Both the position numbers and the translations under genes were made by a program. From Mucilaginibacter_A sp050954865 (GTDB lineage: Bacteria > Bacteroidota > Bacteroidia > Sphingobacteriales > Sphingobacteriaceae), in the NCBI GenBank assembly GCA_050954865.1, contig JBPBQN010000160.1, positions 9,266 to 73,265 on the forward strand: a DNA stretch of 64,000 bases, written 5' to 3'. Below, piece by piece: positions 42,330-51,257 of the stretch. The notes under the pieces were generated by a model. That model saw only the letters and a program-made list of their open reading frames with translations. It was not told the origin of the DNA and did no database searches. Position 1 is the stretch's first letter, and each line of letters opens with the position of its first letter.

Positions 42330-43418
42330 TTATCTTCCAATAGTCCACTTTAGTTTAGTATAATTTAAAGTTCTAACTAACGCAAACGTTATACCATACA
42401 CAATCACAAAACGCAAAAGCTGGTAACCTAAAAATTCTATTAGCGGTAATTGTGATACATCATTTCCGATTGGCCTAAATATTTCAGGTAATAAAGAATC
42501 TACCAAAATATAATGAATTAAATAAATACCATAAGTAGTTTCTCTTGGACGAAGAAAACCAGTAAATTTTAAATTTTTTATTCTCATTAATAAAAAGAAA
42601 CATGAAACAGAATAAAGCATACTTGTAATACGTAAACTATTGTATGGGTCTATACTATGCATGCTTCTAAGTAACAATGCTTCTTTTACAGCTAAAAATA
42701 AAGTAAAGGCAGTAATTAAAATCCACATTAACAATGGTGTTTTACTTACCCAAGTTTCAAATGATTTAAAATCTTTGTTAAATTGTGCTCCAAGCCACAA
42801 AAAGAAAACAAATCCGAATATAGCAGTTGGATGCCGAGGTTCTACCCAATTGAAATAAATATTTGCAGCATAAAGTAAGCTACAAATTAAAAGAACTGCG
42901 CCAAGCCAGTAAGAATACAAGTATCGCCTAAAAATTAAGAGGATAGTAATACAACATAAAAAATTAGGAATAAACCAGTAGTTGCTGAAAATATAGATCA
43001 TCCGAACCTGATAGATGATATTATCAAAAAAATCCTGATCAAATGTACCTTTATAAAATCGGTAAGCTATAACAACATCCTTAATTAACAATACGAATAG
43101 GAAAAATAAAGTCCAAAAAATCCAAGGTACTACAGTACTTTTAATACGTCTTTTAAGGTATTCCAAAGGAGAATAGTCTGTAAATTTTACACTAATTAAA
43201 AATCCGGCTAACAGGAAAAAATTAATTGTTCCGAATTTAACAAATTGAAAAAGTATGGCATAAGCGTCGTATTGTAGTAAATTAGTAGGATGATAATTTT
43301 GCTCAGGAAAAAAAATAGCATGTTCTGATACGATACCGATCATAGCTATAGCGCGTATGGCATCTACAAAATCATAATTCTTTTTTGGTGTTGATATATC
43401 ATTTACTAAATTTTGCAT
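42330..43418 (-). CDS. acyltransferase family 3 (OafA-like) membrane protein
   Basis: 362 residues with about ten membrane segments. Conserved elements of the family: VDAIRAIAMIGIVSEHAIFF with the essential His near the N-terminus, FFLLAGFLIS, and KRRIKSTVVPWIFWTLFF. These integral membrane enzymes transfer acyl groups, commonly acetyl, to surface polysaccharide, consistent with the neighbouring glycosyltransferases. It converges with the GT9 gene with a 6-base gap. One type-B motif occurs in its DNA at 42677. Confidence 0.9.
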   Translation of the reverse strand: MQNLVNDISTPKKNYDFVDAIRAIAMIGIVSEHAIFFPEQNYHPTNLLQYDAYAILFQFVKFGTINFFLLAGFLISVKFTDYSPLEYLKRRIKSTVVPWIFWTLFFLFVLLIKDVVIAYRFYKGTFDQDFFDNIIYQVRMIYIFSNYWFIPNFLCCITILLIFRRYLYSYWLGAVLLICSLLYAANIYFNWVEPRHPTAIFGFVFFLWLGAQFNKDFKSFETWVSKTPLLMWILITAFTLFLAVKEALLLRSMHSIDPYNSLRITSMLYSVSCFFLLMRIKNLKFTGFLRPRETTYGIYLIHYILVDSLLPEIFRPIGNDVSQLPLIEFLGYQLLRFVIVYGITFALVRTLNYTKLKWTIGR

Positions 43419-43503
43419 AGACGAATATATTTTATTTTAATAAGATGTTAACTGAATTGGATCAAAATGCCATTAACAATAATAGTTGCCAATTTTTATC
43501 CAA

Positions 43504-43515
43504 TAAAAAAAGCAT
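43504..43515 (+). repeat. dispersed motif variant TAAAAAAAGCAT
   Basis: Same arm (TCCAA) and ending, with AA in the variable positions; adjoining the infB terminator. A like variant lies inside oxyR at 58752. Confidence 0.4.
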
Positions 43516-43552
43516 AAAAAAAGAGCCTTGCTATATAAATAGTAAGGCTCTC
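43514..43552 (-). terminator. rho-independent terminator of rimP-nusA-infB
   Basis: Stem GAGCCTTGCTAT / ATAGTAAGGCTC (one bulge) with a run of A on the plus strand, giving T on the minus strand, 23 bases after the infB stop. Confidence 0.88.
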
Positions 43553-43575
43553 AGAATTATTTTGATAATTAGTTT

Positions 43576-46500
43576 TTAAGCCAATTTCCGTTTTACTTCC
43601 ACATTTTCATAAGCTTCTACAATGTCTCCAACTTCAATATTGTTGAAATTGTTGATATTCAGACCACACTCATAACCTGTTGCTACTTCTTTTACATCAT
43701 CTTTATAACGTTTTAAAGAAGCTAATTCACCAGTATAAACGACTACACCATCACGTACAATCCGAATTTTACTGTTGCGGTTGATTTTACCATCAATTAC
43801 CATACAACCAGCGATCGTACCAACTTTGCTGATTTTGAATGTTTCTCTGATTTCCACATTAGCTACAATTTTCTCTTCAAATGTTGGAGCCAACATGCCT
43901 TCCATCGCAGCTTTAATTTCATTGATCGCATCATAGATAATAGAATATAAACGAATGTCTATCTGCTCTTGTTCTGCTAATTTACGGGCGCTTCCGGAAG
44001 GACGAACCTGAAAACCAATGATGATTGCATCGGATGCAGAAGCCAGCAATACATCAGATTCTGAAATCTGGCCAACTGCTTTTCCAATAATATTAACCTG
44101 TATCTGATCGGTAGAAAGTTTCAATAGTGAATCAGAAAGAGCCTCAATAGAACCATCCACATCACCTTTAACAATAATATTCAGTTCTTTAAAGTTTCCA
44201 ATTGCTAAACGACGACCAATTTCATCCAACGTGATGTGTTTCTGCGTACGCAATCCTTGTTCACGTTGTAATTGCAAGCGCTTGTTGGCAATTTCTCTGG
44301 CTTCAACTTCACTTTCCATTGAGTTGAACTTATCGCCAGCCGTAGGGGCACCTTGCATACCTAACACTTGTACCGGTGTTGAAGGACCAGCTTCTTCTAC
44401 TCGTTGTCCGCGTTCATTTGTTAAAGCTTTTACACGTCCGCTGTAGCAGCCTGCTAAAATCGGATCCCCTACTCTTAGTTTTCCGGCCTGAACCAATACT
44501 GTGGTTACAATACCACGGCCTTTGTCTAAAGCAGCTTCAATTACGGTTCCTACTGCACGTTTGTTTGGATTGGCAGTAAGTTCTAACAATTCTGCTTCGA
44601 GTAATATTTTTTCCAACAACAAATCGATGTTCAGTCCTGATTTTGCTGAGATTTCTTGAGCCTGATATTTTCCACCCCAATCTTCTACCAAAATATTCAT
44701 GGCTGCCAACTGTTCACGAATTTTATTTGCGTTTGCGCCCGGACGATCAATCTTATTAAACGCAAAAATAATTGGTGCACCAGCAGCCTGCGCATGATTG
44801 ATGGCTTCCCGTGTTTGCGGCATAATGCTGTCATCCGCAGCAATCACAATAATTACAATATCTGTTACCTGGGCACCACGCGCACGCATGGCTGTAAAAG
44901 CTTCGTGACCAGGCGTATCCAAGAACGTAATTTTCTTTTTATTTTCTAAAGTAACTTCGTAAGCACCAATATGTTGTGTAATTCCACCTGCTTCACCGGC
45001 AATTACATTGGTTTTACGAATAAAATCCAGCAATGATGTTTTACCATGATCCACGTGGCCCATAATTGTAACAATCGGTGCTCTCGGAACCAAAGTATCA
45101 GCGGCATCAGGCTCATCTAAACTTCCTTCTTCATCCTGAAGTTTAACAAACTCAACTTCATAGCCAAACTCATCAGCAACAATTGTTAAAGTTTCTGCAT
45201 CCAAACGCTGATTGATTGACACAAAAAGCCCCAAACTCATACAAGTTGAAATAATTTGGGTAACAGAAACATCCATCATCGAAGCCAATTCGTTTGCCGT
45301 AACAAACTCTGTAACTTTTAAAATTTTAGATTGTAATTGCTGCTCCATTGCTGCATCTTCTGCAGAGGATGCATAATCGTCCCTTTTCTGACGGCGCATT
45401 TTAGAACGCTGTGCAAATTTACTGGATTTACCAGCTCCGCTTAAACGTGCTAAAGTAGCTTTAATCTGATCCTGAATTTCTTTCTCTGTAGGTTCTTCTT
45501 TTGGACCTGTTGAAACTGGTCGGTTATTTCCTGCATTATTTCGATTGTCCGGACGGGCATTATTCGCATTTCTGTTAAAAGGCGGTCGATTGCCCGGAAC
45601 ACCATTGGCTGGCGGACGTGGATTACTATTATTATTATTTTGCCCAGGTATAAAACCATTATTAGTGCCGCCTTGCGGGGCTTGGTTTTGGTTATGATGG
45701 GGTGGTTGCCCAGGTGCGTTATCTTTACGTTTACGTTTACGTTTTTGATCTGCAGCACTGTTGTTTGCATTTGAAGATGCCACAGGCTGATCTTTGCGTT
45801 TTGGAGGAGTTACCGGTAAAGTAATTCTGCCAACCACATTTGGACCGCTTAACCGGTCTGCACGTGCACGGATTACACCTGTTTCAGGTTGAGGTTCTTC
45901 TACCGCAGTTGCAGTAATAGGCTGAGTTATCGGTGTATTTTGTACAATCTTTGGTATTGCTGGCTGTACTTGTGCTACTACTGGCTCAGGTGCAACAACT
46001 ATTAGCGCAGGCTCTTCAACTGGCTTCGGTGCTTCTTTTATCACCTCTTTTTCAACCGCTTCTGATTTTAAAACAGGAGCAGCTACAATTACTGGAGGAG
46101 TAATAGTTTCCGGTTGTTTTTGCTGTACCGGTTCTGGCTGAACAACAGGCTCTGGCTTAGCAACAGGTTCTAGTGCTTTTTCGGCAATTGGCTCTGGTTT
46201 TCTTTCAACTGGTTTTGGTGCTTCAACTGGTTTTGGCACTTCTACTTTCGGTGCTTCTTTTATCACCTCTTTTTGCTGAGGGCCTCTGCCATTCAAATCA
46301 GCTAAATTTATCTTGCCAACAACTTTTACACCAGGCAAATGAGAATCATCTTTTGTGCCTTGTGCAGCTGCCGGGCGAGCAGTATCAGTATAATTACCGG
46401 ATCTTGTGTTCAGGATGTCCTGATTTTCTGTTTCACGGTTTTGGTAAGAAACAGACTTTTCAGCCACTTGTACAGCTTCATCTTTTCTAATTTTTCCGAT

Positions 46501-46704
46501 GCTGATCTGTTTTGCCTCTTCCTTTATATTTTTATCACCCTGAAATTCTTTCAAAAGAGCTTCATACATTGCACCACTTAACTGTGTTGTAGGCTTGTTT
46601 TCAATTTTGAACCCTTTTCCGCCTAAAAAACCAACGATTGTGCCGGTGCCAATGTTCAGCTCTTTTGCTGCTTTAAATAATTTTATTGATTTGTCTTCTG
46701 ACAT
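43576..46704 (-). CDS. infB: translation initiation factor IF-2
   Basis: 1042 residues, long as usual for Bacteroidota. The N-terminal ~70 residues form a small folded domain (LFKAAKELNIGTGTIVGFLGG), then a long low-complexity linker rich in Pro, Glu, Lys and Val, and a basic Asn/Pro/Arg part. The GTPase domain has GHVDHGKTSLLDFI, DTPGHEAF and FNKIDRPGAN; domains II-IV follow, ending KRYKDDVKEVATGYECGL. It places initiator tRNA on the 30S subunit. Repeated KEVIKEAP peptides explain two near-copies of the type-B motif (46029, 46251). Confidence 0.98.
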   Translation of the reverse strand: MSEDKSIKLFKAAKELNIGTGTIVGFLGGKGFKIENKPTTQLSGAMYEALLKEFQGDKNIKEEAKQISIGKIRKDEAVQVAEKSVSYQNRETENQDILNTRSGNYTDTARPAAAQGTKDDSHLPGVKVVGKINLADLNGRGPQQKEVIKEAPKVEVPKPVEAPKPVERKPEPIAEKALEPVAKPEPVVQPEPVQQKQPETITPPVIVAAPVLKSEAVEKEVIKEAPKPVEEPALIVVAPEPVVAQVQPAIPKIVQNTPITQPITATAVEEPQPETGVIRARADRLSGPNVVGRITLPVTPPKRKDQPVASSNANNSAADQKRKRKRKDNAPGQPPHHNQNQAPQGGTNNGFIPGQNNNNSNPRPPANGVPGNRPPFNRNANNARPDNRNNAGNNRPVSTGPKEEPTEKEIQDQIKATLARLSGAGKSSKFAQRSKMRRQKRDDYASSAEDAAMEQQLQSKILKVTEFVTANELASMMDVSVTQIISTCMSLGLFVSINQRLDAETLTIVADEFGYEVEFVKLQDEEGSLDEPDAADTLVPRAPIVTIMGHVDHGKTSLLDFIRKTNVIAGEAGGITQHIGAYEVTLENKKKITFLDTPGHEAFTAMRARGAQVTDIVIIVIAADDSIMPQTREAINHAQAAGAPIIFAFNKIDRPGANANKIREQLAAMNILVEDWGGKYQAQEISAKSGLNIDLLLEKILLEAELLELTANPNKRAVGTVIEAALDKGRGIVTTVLVQAGKLRVGDPILAGCYSGRVKALTNERGQRVEEAGPSTPVQVLGMQGAPTAGDKFNSMESEVEAREIANKRLQLQREQGLRTQKHITLDEIGRRLAIGNFKELNIIVKGDVDGSIEALSDSLLKLSTDQIQVNIIGKAVGQISESDVLLASASDAIIIGFQVRPSGSARKLAEQEQIDIRLYSIIYDAINEIKAAMEGMLAPTFEEKIVANVEIRETFKISKVGTIAGCMVIDGKINRNSKIRIVRDGVVVYTGELASLKRYKDDVKEVATGYECGLNINNFNNIEVGDIVEAYENVEVKRKLA

Positions 46705-46762
46705 TTATTTTGCTTTCTGCACTTTTACACAAAAGTACATTTTTTAATTTGTTTTTTTGGTT

Positions 46763-47998
46763 TTATTCAAATTCTGACTGTAAAACCGACAGCACTTCTT
46801 TTACTGTTTCTTCTTCCAAATCAGTACGTTTTACCAACTCATCTACACTGAGGTTTAAAATTGATTTAGCAGTATCTAAACCGATACGTTTAAATTCATC
46901 CAGAATCCAACCATCAATTTCATCAGAAAATTCTTCAATATCCACATCCTCTTCGTGCTCATCAACCTCACGGTAAACATCTACTTCATAACCTGTCAAT
47001 TTACCTGCCAGTTTTATGTTGTGGCCGCCTCTGCCGATAGCTAAAGATACCTGATCCGGTTTTAAGTAAACTGCTGCTGTCTTCTTGTCATCATCTAATT
47101 TAATAGAAGTAATTTTAGCAGGAGACAAAGCACGCTGCACGTATAACGACAAGTTATTAGTGTAGTTGATTACATCGATGTTTTCGTTCTTCAATTCACG
47201 AACGATACCATGAATCCTGGAACCTTTCATTCCAACACAAGCACCAACCGGATCAATCCGGTCATCATAAGATTCTACTGCAACCTTTGCTCTTTCACCT
47301 GGCTCACGAACAATTTTTTTGATCACAATCAGTCCGTCAAAAATTTCCGGAACTTCCATTTCAAATAAACGCTGCAAAAATTCTGGTGCGGTTCTGGAAA
47401 TAATAATCTTCGGATTGCTATTCATCATATCCACTTTCAGGATCACAGCACGCACGGAATCGCCTTTTTTAAAGTAATCGGCCGGAATCTGTTCTGTTTT
47501 CGGAAGTAATAATTCATTACCTTCATCATCCAGAATTAAAGCTTCTTTTTTCCAAACCTGATAAACTTCGCCGGTTACAATTTCGCCGACACGATCTTTA
47601 TATTTTTTGTAGATTTCATCTTTTTCCAGTTCCAAAATTTTGGAAACCAGCGTTTGGCGCGCAGCCAAAATCGCCCGGCGGCCAAAACTTTCCAGCGTAA
47701 TCAGTTCAATCTGTTCATCACCAACTTCCAGATCAGGATCGTAAGTTTTTGCTTCTGCCAGTTCAACTTCTAAATCGTCATCTTCAGAAAAACCGTCTTC
47801 CATCACCATCCGCGTACGCCAGATTTCCAAATCGCCATTATCCGTGTTCACAATAATGTCGCAATTTTCATCAGTACCGTACTTTTTTCTGATCATGCTC
47901 CGCAGCACATCTTCCATCACACTCATCATGGTTGGGCGGTCGATGTTCTTGAAATCTTTAAATTCCTGAAAAGAATCAATTAAATTAATGTTGCTCAT
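46763..47998 (-). CDS. nusA: transcription termination/antitermination protein NusA
   Basis: 411 residues. N-terminal RNA-polymerase-binding domain (about 1-130), an S1 domain (GEIVTGEVYQVWKKEALILDDEGNE), and two KH domains with DPVGACVGMKGSRIHGIVREL and LAIGRGGHNIKLAGKLTGYEVD. The C-terminus is short with one helix-hairpin remnant (FKRIGLDTAKSILNLSVDEL), as in other Bacteroidota. It binds RNA polymerase and nascent RNA. Between rimP (4 bases) and infB (58 bases) in a classic operon whose leader it may control. Confidence 0.97.
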   Translation of the reverse strand: MSNINLIDSFQEFKDFKNIDRPTMMSVMEDVLRSMIRKKYGTDENCDIIVNTDNGDLEIWRTRMVMEDGFSEDDDLEVELAEAKTYDPDLEVGDEQIELITLESFGRRAILAARQTLVSKILELEKDEIYKKYKDRVGEIVTGEVYQVWKKEALILDDEGNELLLPKTEQIPADYFKKGDSVRAVILKVDMMNSNPKIIISRTAPEFLQRLFEMEVPEIFDGLIVIKKIVREPGERAKVAVESYDDRIDPVGACVGMKGSRIHGIVRELKNENIDVINYTNNLSLYVQRALSPAKITSIKLDDDKKTAAVYLKPDQVSLAIGRGGHNIKLAGKLTGYEVDVYREVDEHEEDVDIEEFSDEIDGWILDEFKRIGLDTAKSILNLSVDELVKRTDLEEETVKEVLSVLQSEFE

Positions 47999-48002
47999 TT
48001 TC

Positions 48003-48467
48003 TTATTTGAATGATATTAAAACGATTGCTTCCTGTAGCTGATGGTATGGCAGTTGCACTTCTGCAAACGTAGCCTTTTTACCTTTTACAGCTGTTTTTT
48101 CTTCTATTACGATATTTTCTTCATCAGCAGATAACAATTTTCCTTCTTTTGTACTGTTGTCGCTGAGTTTTAAAAGCAAATTACGACCAACGTTTTTTTG
48201 AAACTGCCGTACAGATTTCAATGGAAAATCAACCCCGGGAGAAGAAACTTCAAGATTATAAGCCTGCTCAATTACGTTGTTTTCTTCCAGATGAAAACCT
48301 ACATGCCGACTGATGGCTGCACAATCCTGAATGCCAATTCCCTGATCGCTATCCACCAGCACAATCAGGCTGCCATTAGTGTGCATTTTCACATCTACCA
48401 AAAACAAGTCCGGCCGATCAGTTATTTTCTCTTCTACCAGGTTTTTTACCTGCTGCTCAATACTCAT
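48003..48467 (-). CDS. rimP: ribosome maturation factor RimP
   Basis: 154 residues, the usual size. N-terminal alpha/beta domain with LVDVKMHTNGSLIVLVDSDQGIGIQDCAAISRH and the central YNLEVSSPGVDFPLKSVRQFQKNVGR motif, then an SH3-like C-terminal domain. It assists 30S assembly. First gene of rimP-nusA-infB. The transcript probably starts about 55 bases upstream of the ATG and opens with a strong hairpin. Confidence 0.95.
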   Translation of the reverse strand: MSIEQQVKNLVEEKITDRPDLFLVDVKMHTNGSLIVLVDSDQGIGIQDCAAISRHVGFHLEENNVIEQAYNLEVSSPGVDFPLKSVRQFQKNVGRNLLLKLSDNSTKEGKLLSADEENIVIEEKTAVKGKKATFAEVQLPYHQLQEAIVLISFK

Positions 48468-48485
48468 CTATAAAAATTAACGGTT

Positions 48486-48521
48486 AAAAGAAAAGAGGGA
48501 ACATTGTCCCCTCTTTTCTTT
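48486..48521 (-). promoter_or_regulatory. strong hairpin in the rimP leader, possible attenuator
   Basis: On minus, AAAGAAAAGAGGGG pairs with TTCCCTCTTTTCTTT around ACAATG, followed by a T-rich run: a terminator-like structure between the rimP promoter and its ATG. It also looks like a terminator on the plus strand, but no plus-strand gene ends here. Confidence 0.6.
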
Positions 48522-48528
48522 AATATTA

Positions 48529-48557
48529 CAAATATAGATAAAATATTTAACTGTCAA
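48529..48557 (-). promoter_or_regulatory. rimP-nusA-infB promoter
   Basis: On minus: TTG (48555-48557), 18-base spacer, exact TATATTTG (48529-48536). The expected transcription start is within about 8 bases of the leader hairpin. Confidence 0.6.
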
Positions 48558-48597
48558 GCTTTTAAAACTACAATTGCAGAAAACTGGTTTTTATGTA

Positions 48598-48609
48598 ATA
48601 CTGTTTTTA
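48598..48609 (-). repeat. type-A dispersed motif with full 5' arm
   Basis: Exact copy on minus with arm AATTTTTAGGTGG, in the divergent region between rimP and the YvlD-like gene. Confidence 0.7.
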
Positions 48610-48643
48610 CCACCTAAAAATTAGTATCAGTTTTTTATATTGA

Positions 48644-48651
48644 TAGCTTTG
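48644..48651 (+). promoter_or_regulatory. -7 box of the YvlD-like gene
   Basis: Exact TAGCTTTG, 17 bases before the ATG; TTAG at 48621-48624 is a weak -33 candidate at 19 bases. Confidence 0.5.
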
Positions 48652-48668
48652 CAGCCGAAATATTTACC

Positions 48669-49010
48669 ATGAAATTTATACTTGAAATTTTACTAACCGG
48701 ACTGGCCGTATTTTTAGCTGCACAAATTATTCCGGGCGTGCATGTAAACGGTTACTTTACAGCTGTATTAACCGGCGTTCTGCTGGCGGTAGTAAATGCC
48801 ACAATTGGTTTTATATTGCGGATACTCACTTTCCCAATCAACATTTTAACGTTAGGATTGATCAGCTTTGTCATTACCATTTGCATGGTTTTGCTGGTTT
48901 CTCATCTTTTAACCGGTTTTAGTGTTGATGGATTTTTTACTGCTGCACTTTTTGCAATTGTACTTGCCGTGTTGAAAATGATTTTCGGCGCGCTGGAAAG
49001 AAGAGCGTAA
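48669..49010 (+). CDS. phage holin family IV / YvlD-like membrane protein
   Basis: 113 residues with four hydrophobic segments. The repeated pattern GVHVNGYFTAVLTGVLLAVVNATIG and GFSVDGFFTAALFAIVLAVLKMIFG, with FPINILTLGL between, is typical of the YvlD/DUF360 family, which is named after holins but is a chromosomal membrane protein of unknown role. It converges with the TlpA-like gene with one base between the stop codons. Confidence 0.88.
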   Translation: MKFILEILLTGLAVFLAAQIIPGVHVNGYFTAVLTGVLLAVVNATIGFILRILTFPINILTLGLISFVITICMVLLVSHLLTGFSVDGFFTAALFAIVLAVLKMIFGALERRA

Positions 49011-49011
49011 T

Positions 49012-50259
49012 TTACTTTTCGGCCAGCAGCTGATTAATCAGCGTTTCAAATTCATGTGTAAATTCAGTGTAATGATCTCCGGTTCCAGGACCACTGAAAC
49101 CAGTGTGGATTTTGCGCACATCGCCTTTTTTATCAATAATAATGGTGGTTGGAAAACCTACAATGCCTGATAGCGCAGGCAAACTTTTGGCTGCTTCGTT
49201 TTTGTTGTTGGTGTAGCCGGTAACCAATATATCATAAGGAATATTGAAACGCGTTTTCAGCTGATCCAGATTTTTTTTGGATGTTGCAAAATCGGTTGTC
49301 CGTTCATAAGCTAAACCTAAAATATCTACTCCTTTTGCATGGTATTTTTTGTAGAAATCATCGCTTAAATACGCCGTTTCGTCCATACAATTCGGGCACC
49401 AGGAACCTAAAATCTGCAGAATAACTACTTTGTTTTTAAACTGAGGGTCAGTGAGCGAAACCTGTTTTTTCTCTAAATCCGGGAAAGAAAAATCAACTTT
49501 TTTATAACCTGGTTTTAAAACAGTTAGCGAATAAGCATCCGGTAATTTGGCGTTTTCATCTTTCATGGCCGACCATAAGCTTACAGATGAAGCACCTGCA
49601 TAAAACTTTCCGTTAACAATCGTTTTTTCATTGCTGATTTTCCCTGTAAATAAAAAAGCATGCGAACCATCAAAGCAGGATAAATACAAATCATCGCCAG
49701 AAACTGTTCCTTGTAAAAAGCGGTAATCGCCGGTTGTGGTTAAAAACGTACCAGTTATGTCATTTCCGTTTTGCTTAAACTCGCCAACCGTAACATCTTT
49801 ATTTTGTCCGTCTTGATCGGTAAATGGTGCAGACCACCGGCCGGTTATATTAAATTTTGCTTTCTGCGGAGAAGAGAAAAACCGATAAGATGCATCCGAT
49901 TGTGCCGAAAATGGAATCAAAACATCTTTTGCTCCCAAATGCCGAACCCAGTTTCCTTCCAGCGTATTTCCTTTTAAAGCAGCACGAATTTCGCTATCAA
50001 ACAAAGGCATTTTAATCAGTACAGAATCGCCCAGAACCTTTACATCGTTTACCTTAAATTTTTCTTTTCCGTTGATGATCGTCAACAGTTTTTGGCCAGA
50101 ACTATCTTTCAATTCAAAATTAAAAGGAATTTTGGCACCGGAAGTTGTTTTAAGTTTAGCCAGCCAGATACCGCTTTTGAAAGCAGAAATTGGTTTAAAA
50201 GCATTTAAGCCAAAGCATAAAACAACAATTGTAAATAAATAAATAATTCTTTTTTTCAT
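49012..50259 (-). CDS. TlpA-like thiol-disulfide protein, exported
   Basis: 415 residues. An N-terminal hydrophobic segment (IIYLFTIVVLCFGLNAF) acts as signal peptide or anchor. Residues ~30-260 are beta-rich with no recognised enzyme motif and resemble the substrate-contacting N-terminal parts of Bacteroidota TlpA proteins. The C-terminal ~160 residues are a thioredoxin fold with active site GSWCPNCMDE and cis-Pro region GIVGFPTTIIIDKKG. Likely a periplasmic reductase or thiol-dependent stress protein. Two type-B motifs lie upstream of it. Confidence 0.88.
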   Translation of the reverse strand: MKKRIIYLFTIVVLCFGLNAFKPISAFKSGIWLAKLKTTSGAKIPFNFELKDSSGQKLLTIINGKEKFKVNDVKVLGDSVLIKMPLFDSEIRAALKGNTLEGNWVRHLGAKDVLIPFSAQSDASYRFFSSPQKAKFNITGRWSAPFTDQDGQNKDVTVGEFKQNGNDITGTFLTTTGDYRFLQGTVSGDDLYLSCFDGSHAFLFTGKISNEKTIVNGKFYAGASSVSLWSAMKDENAKLPDAYSLTVLKPGYKKVDFSFPDLEKKQVSLTDPQFKNKVVILQILGSWCPNCMDETAYLSDDFYKKYHAKGVDILGLAYERTTDFATSKKNLDQLKTRFNIPYDILVTGYTNNKNEAAKSLPALSGIVGFPTTIIIDKKGDVRKIHTGFSGPGTGDHYTEFTHEFETLINQLLAEK

Positions 50260-50263
50260 GCTG

Positions 50264-50275
50264 ATGCTTCTTTTA
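50264..50275 (-). repeat. type-B dispersed motif with 5' arm
   Basis: Exact copy on minus with arm AATTTATATCGA, five bases before the TlpA-like start codon. Confidence 0.65.
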
Positions 50276-50339
50276 TCGATATAAATTCAGTCAAGCTTAA
50301 TGAAGATTTCTCCTTTTAGATCGAACGGAATTTATAACA

Positions 50340-50351
50340 ATGCTTCTTTTA
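50340..50351 (-). repeat. type-B dispersed motif with full 5' arm
   Basis: Exact copy on minus with arm AAATTTAGGTCGA, 13 bases after the rfaE2 stop. Between this and the previous copy is a decayed fragment of the GTCATTTCGACC repeat (about 50303-50325). Confidence 0.7.
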
Positions 50352-50363
50352 TCGACCTAAATT

Positions 50364-50861
50364 TTATAAACTTTCTTTAATTTTTTTAATGATGTTGGTG
50401 CTCGAACTGTTGTCCAGATAATTAATCAGCTCTACTTTTCCGCCTTGATCCAGCACCCATTGTGCGCCGGCAATGTCTTCAATTTTGTAATCGCCGCCTT
50501 TTACCATTACATCAGGATTAACCAAGTGGATCAATTTTTCAGGCGTATCTTCTTCAAAAATCACCACTAAATCCACAAAATGAAAAGCAGCCAGCAACAA
50601 GGCACGAGAATTCTGATTTTGAATGGGCCGGCTTGCAGATTTCAACCTTTTAACCGAAGCATCCGAATTTAAACCCACAATTAAACGGTTGCCAAACGAT
50701 GCAGCACCAGCCAGGCTTTGCACATGGCCAGCGTGCAAAATATCAAAGCAACCATTAGTAAAAACGATTTTTTGATTTCCCAAACGCCAGGCCGCCAATT
50801 TACGCTGCAATTGTTTTTCGTCAACTATTTTGCTTTGTACAACGGCTAATTTATCCAACAT
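50364..50861 (-). CDS. rfaE2: D-glycero-beta-D-manno-heptose-1-phosphate adenylyltransferase
   Basis: 165 residues; only the adenylyltransferase half of HldE, as in many Bacteroidota. Nucleotidyltransferase motif TNGCFDILHAGHVQSL, then VGLNSDASVKRLK and the C-terminal SSSTNIIKKI. It activates heptose phosphate to ADP-heptose, the donor for GT9 enzymes such as those encoded at 39-42 kb. Its ATG overlaps the panD stop (TAATG), so it is translated with panD. Confidence 0.94.
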   Translation of the reverse strand: MLDKLAVVQSKIVDEKQLQRKLAAWRLGNQKIVFTNGCFDILHAGHVQSLAGAASFGNRLIVGLNSDASVKRLKSASRPIQNQNSRALLLAAFHFVDLVVIFEEDTPEKLIHLVNPDVMVKGGDYKIEDIAGAQWVLDQGGKVELINYLDNSSSTNIIKKIKESL

Positions 50862-51211
50862 CAGGTTAAAAGATTATTGTTGTTATCCGGAAAAACCAAA
50901 ATCGGCTCGTAAACTTTTGCTTCTTCCATCGGCAGAAAACCGTACGACATAATGATCACAATATCACCAACTTGCGCCAGTCGCGCCGTTGCACCATTTA
51001 AACATACCGTGCCCGAACCGCGTGCTCCTTTTATGGCATAAGTTTCAAAACGCGCACCGTTGTTATTGTTTACCACCTGCACCCGCTCGTTGGCAATGAT
51101 GTTGGCGGCATCCATCAAATCCTCATCAATGGTAATGCTGCCTACGTAATTAAGTTCGGCCTGCGTAATTTTTACCCGATGAATTTTAGATTTTAAAAGC
51201 TGAATAACCAT
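50861..51211 (-). CDS. panD: aspartate 1-decarboxylase
   Basis: 116 residues. The self-cleaving site Gly24-Ser25 is in NYVGSITID; Ser25 becomes the pyruvoyl cofactor. RVQVVNNNNGARFETYAIKG and CLNGATARLAQVGDIVIIMSYG match the family. It makes beta-alanine from aspartate for pantothenate, the co-substrate of PanC encoded just upstream. Confidence 0.97.
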   Translation of the reverse strand: MVIQLLKSKIHRVKITQAELNYVGSITIDEDLMDAANIIANERVQVVNNNNGARFETYAIKGARGSGTVCLNGATARLAQVGDIVIIMSYGFLPMEEAKVYEPILVFPDNNNNLLT

Positions 51212-51257
51212 ACCGCAAAGTTATAGATTGATTTTTGATTATTGTAAACCCCAAATT

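Noticed and set aside
45450..45770. 106-codon open frame inside infB
   Set aside because: Lies in the low-complexity Asn/Pro/Arg linker of IF-2, where alternative frames stay open by chance.
45900..46300. Possible tandem DNA repeats or CRISPR-like array
   Set aside because: The periodicity comes from repeated Pro-Glu-Val-Lys peptides of the IF-2 linker; unit length and spacing vary and there are no spacers.
48669..49010. Phage lysis holin
   Set aside because: The protein is of the chromosomal YvlD/DUF360 type and no other phage gene is near.
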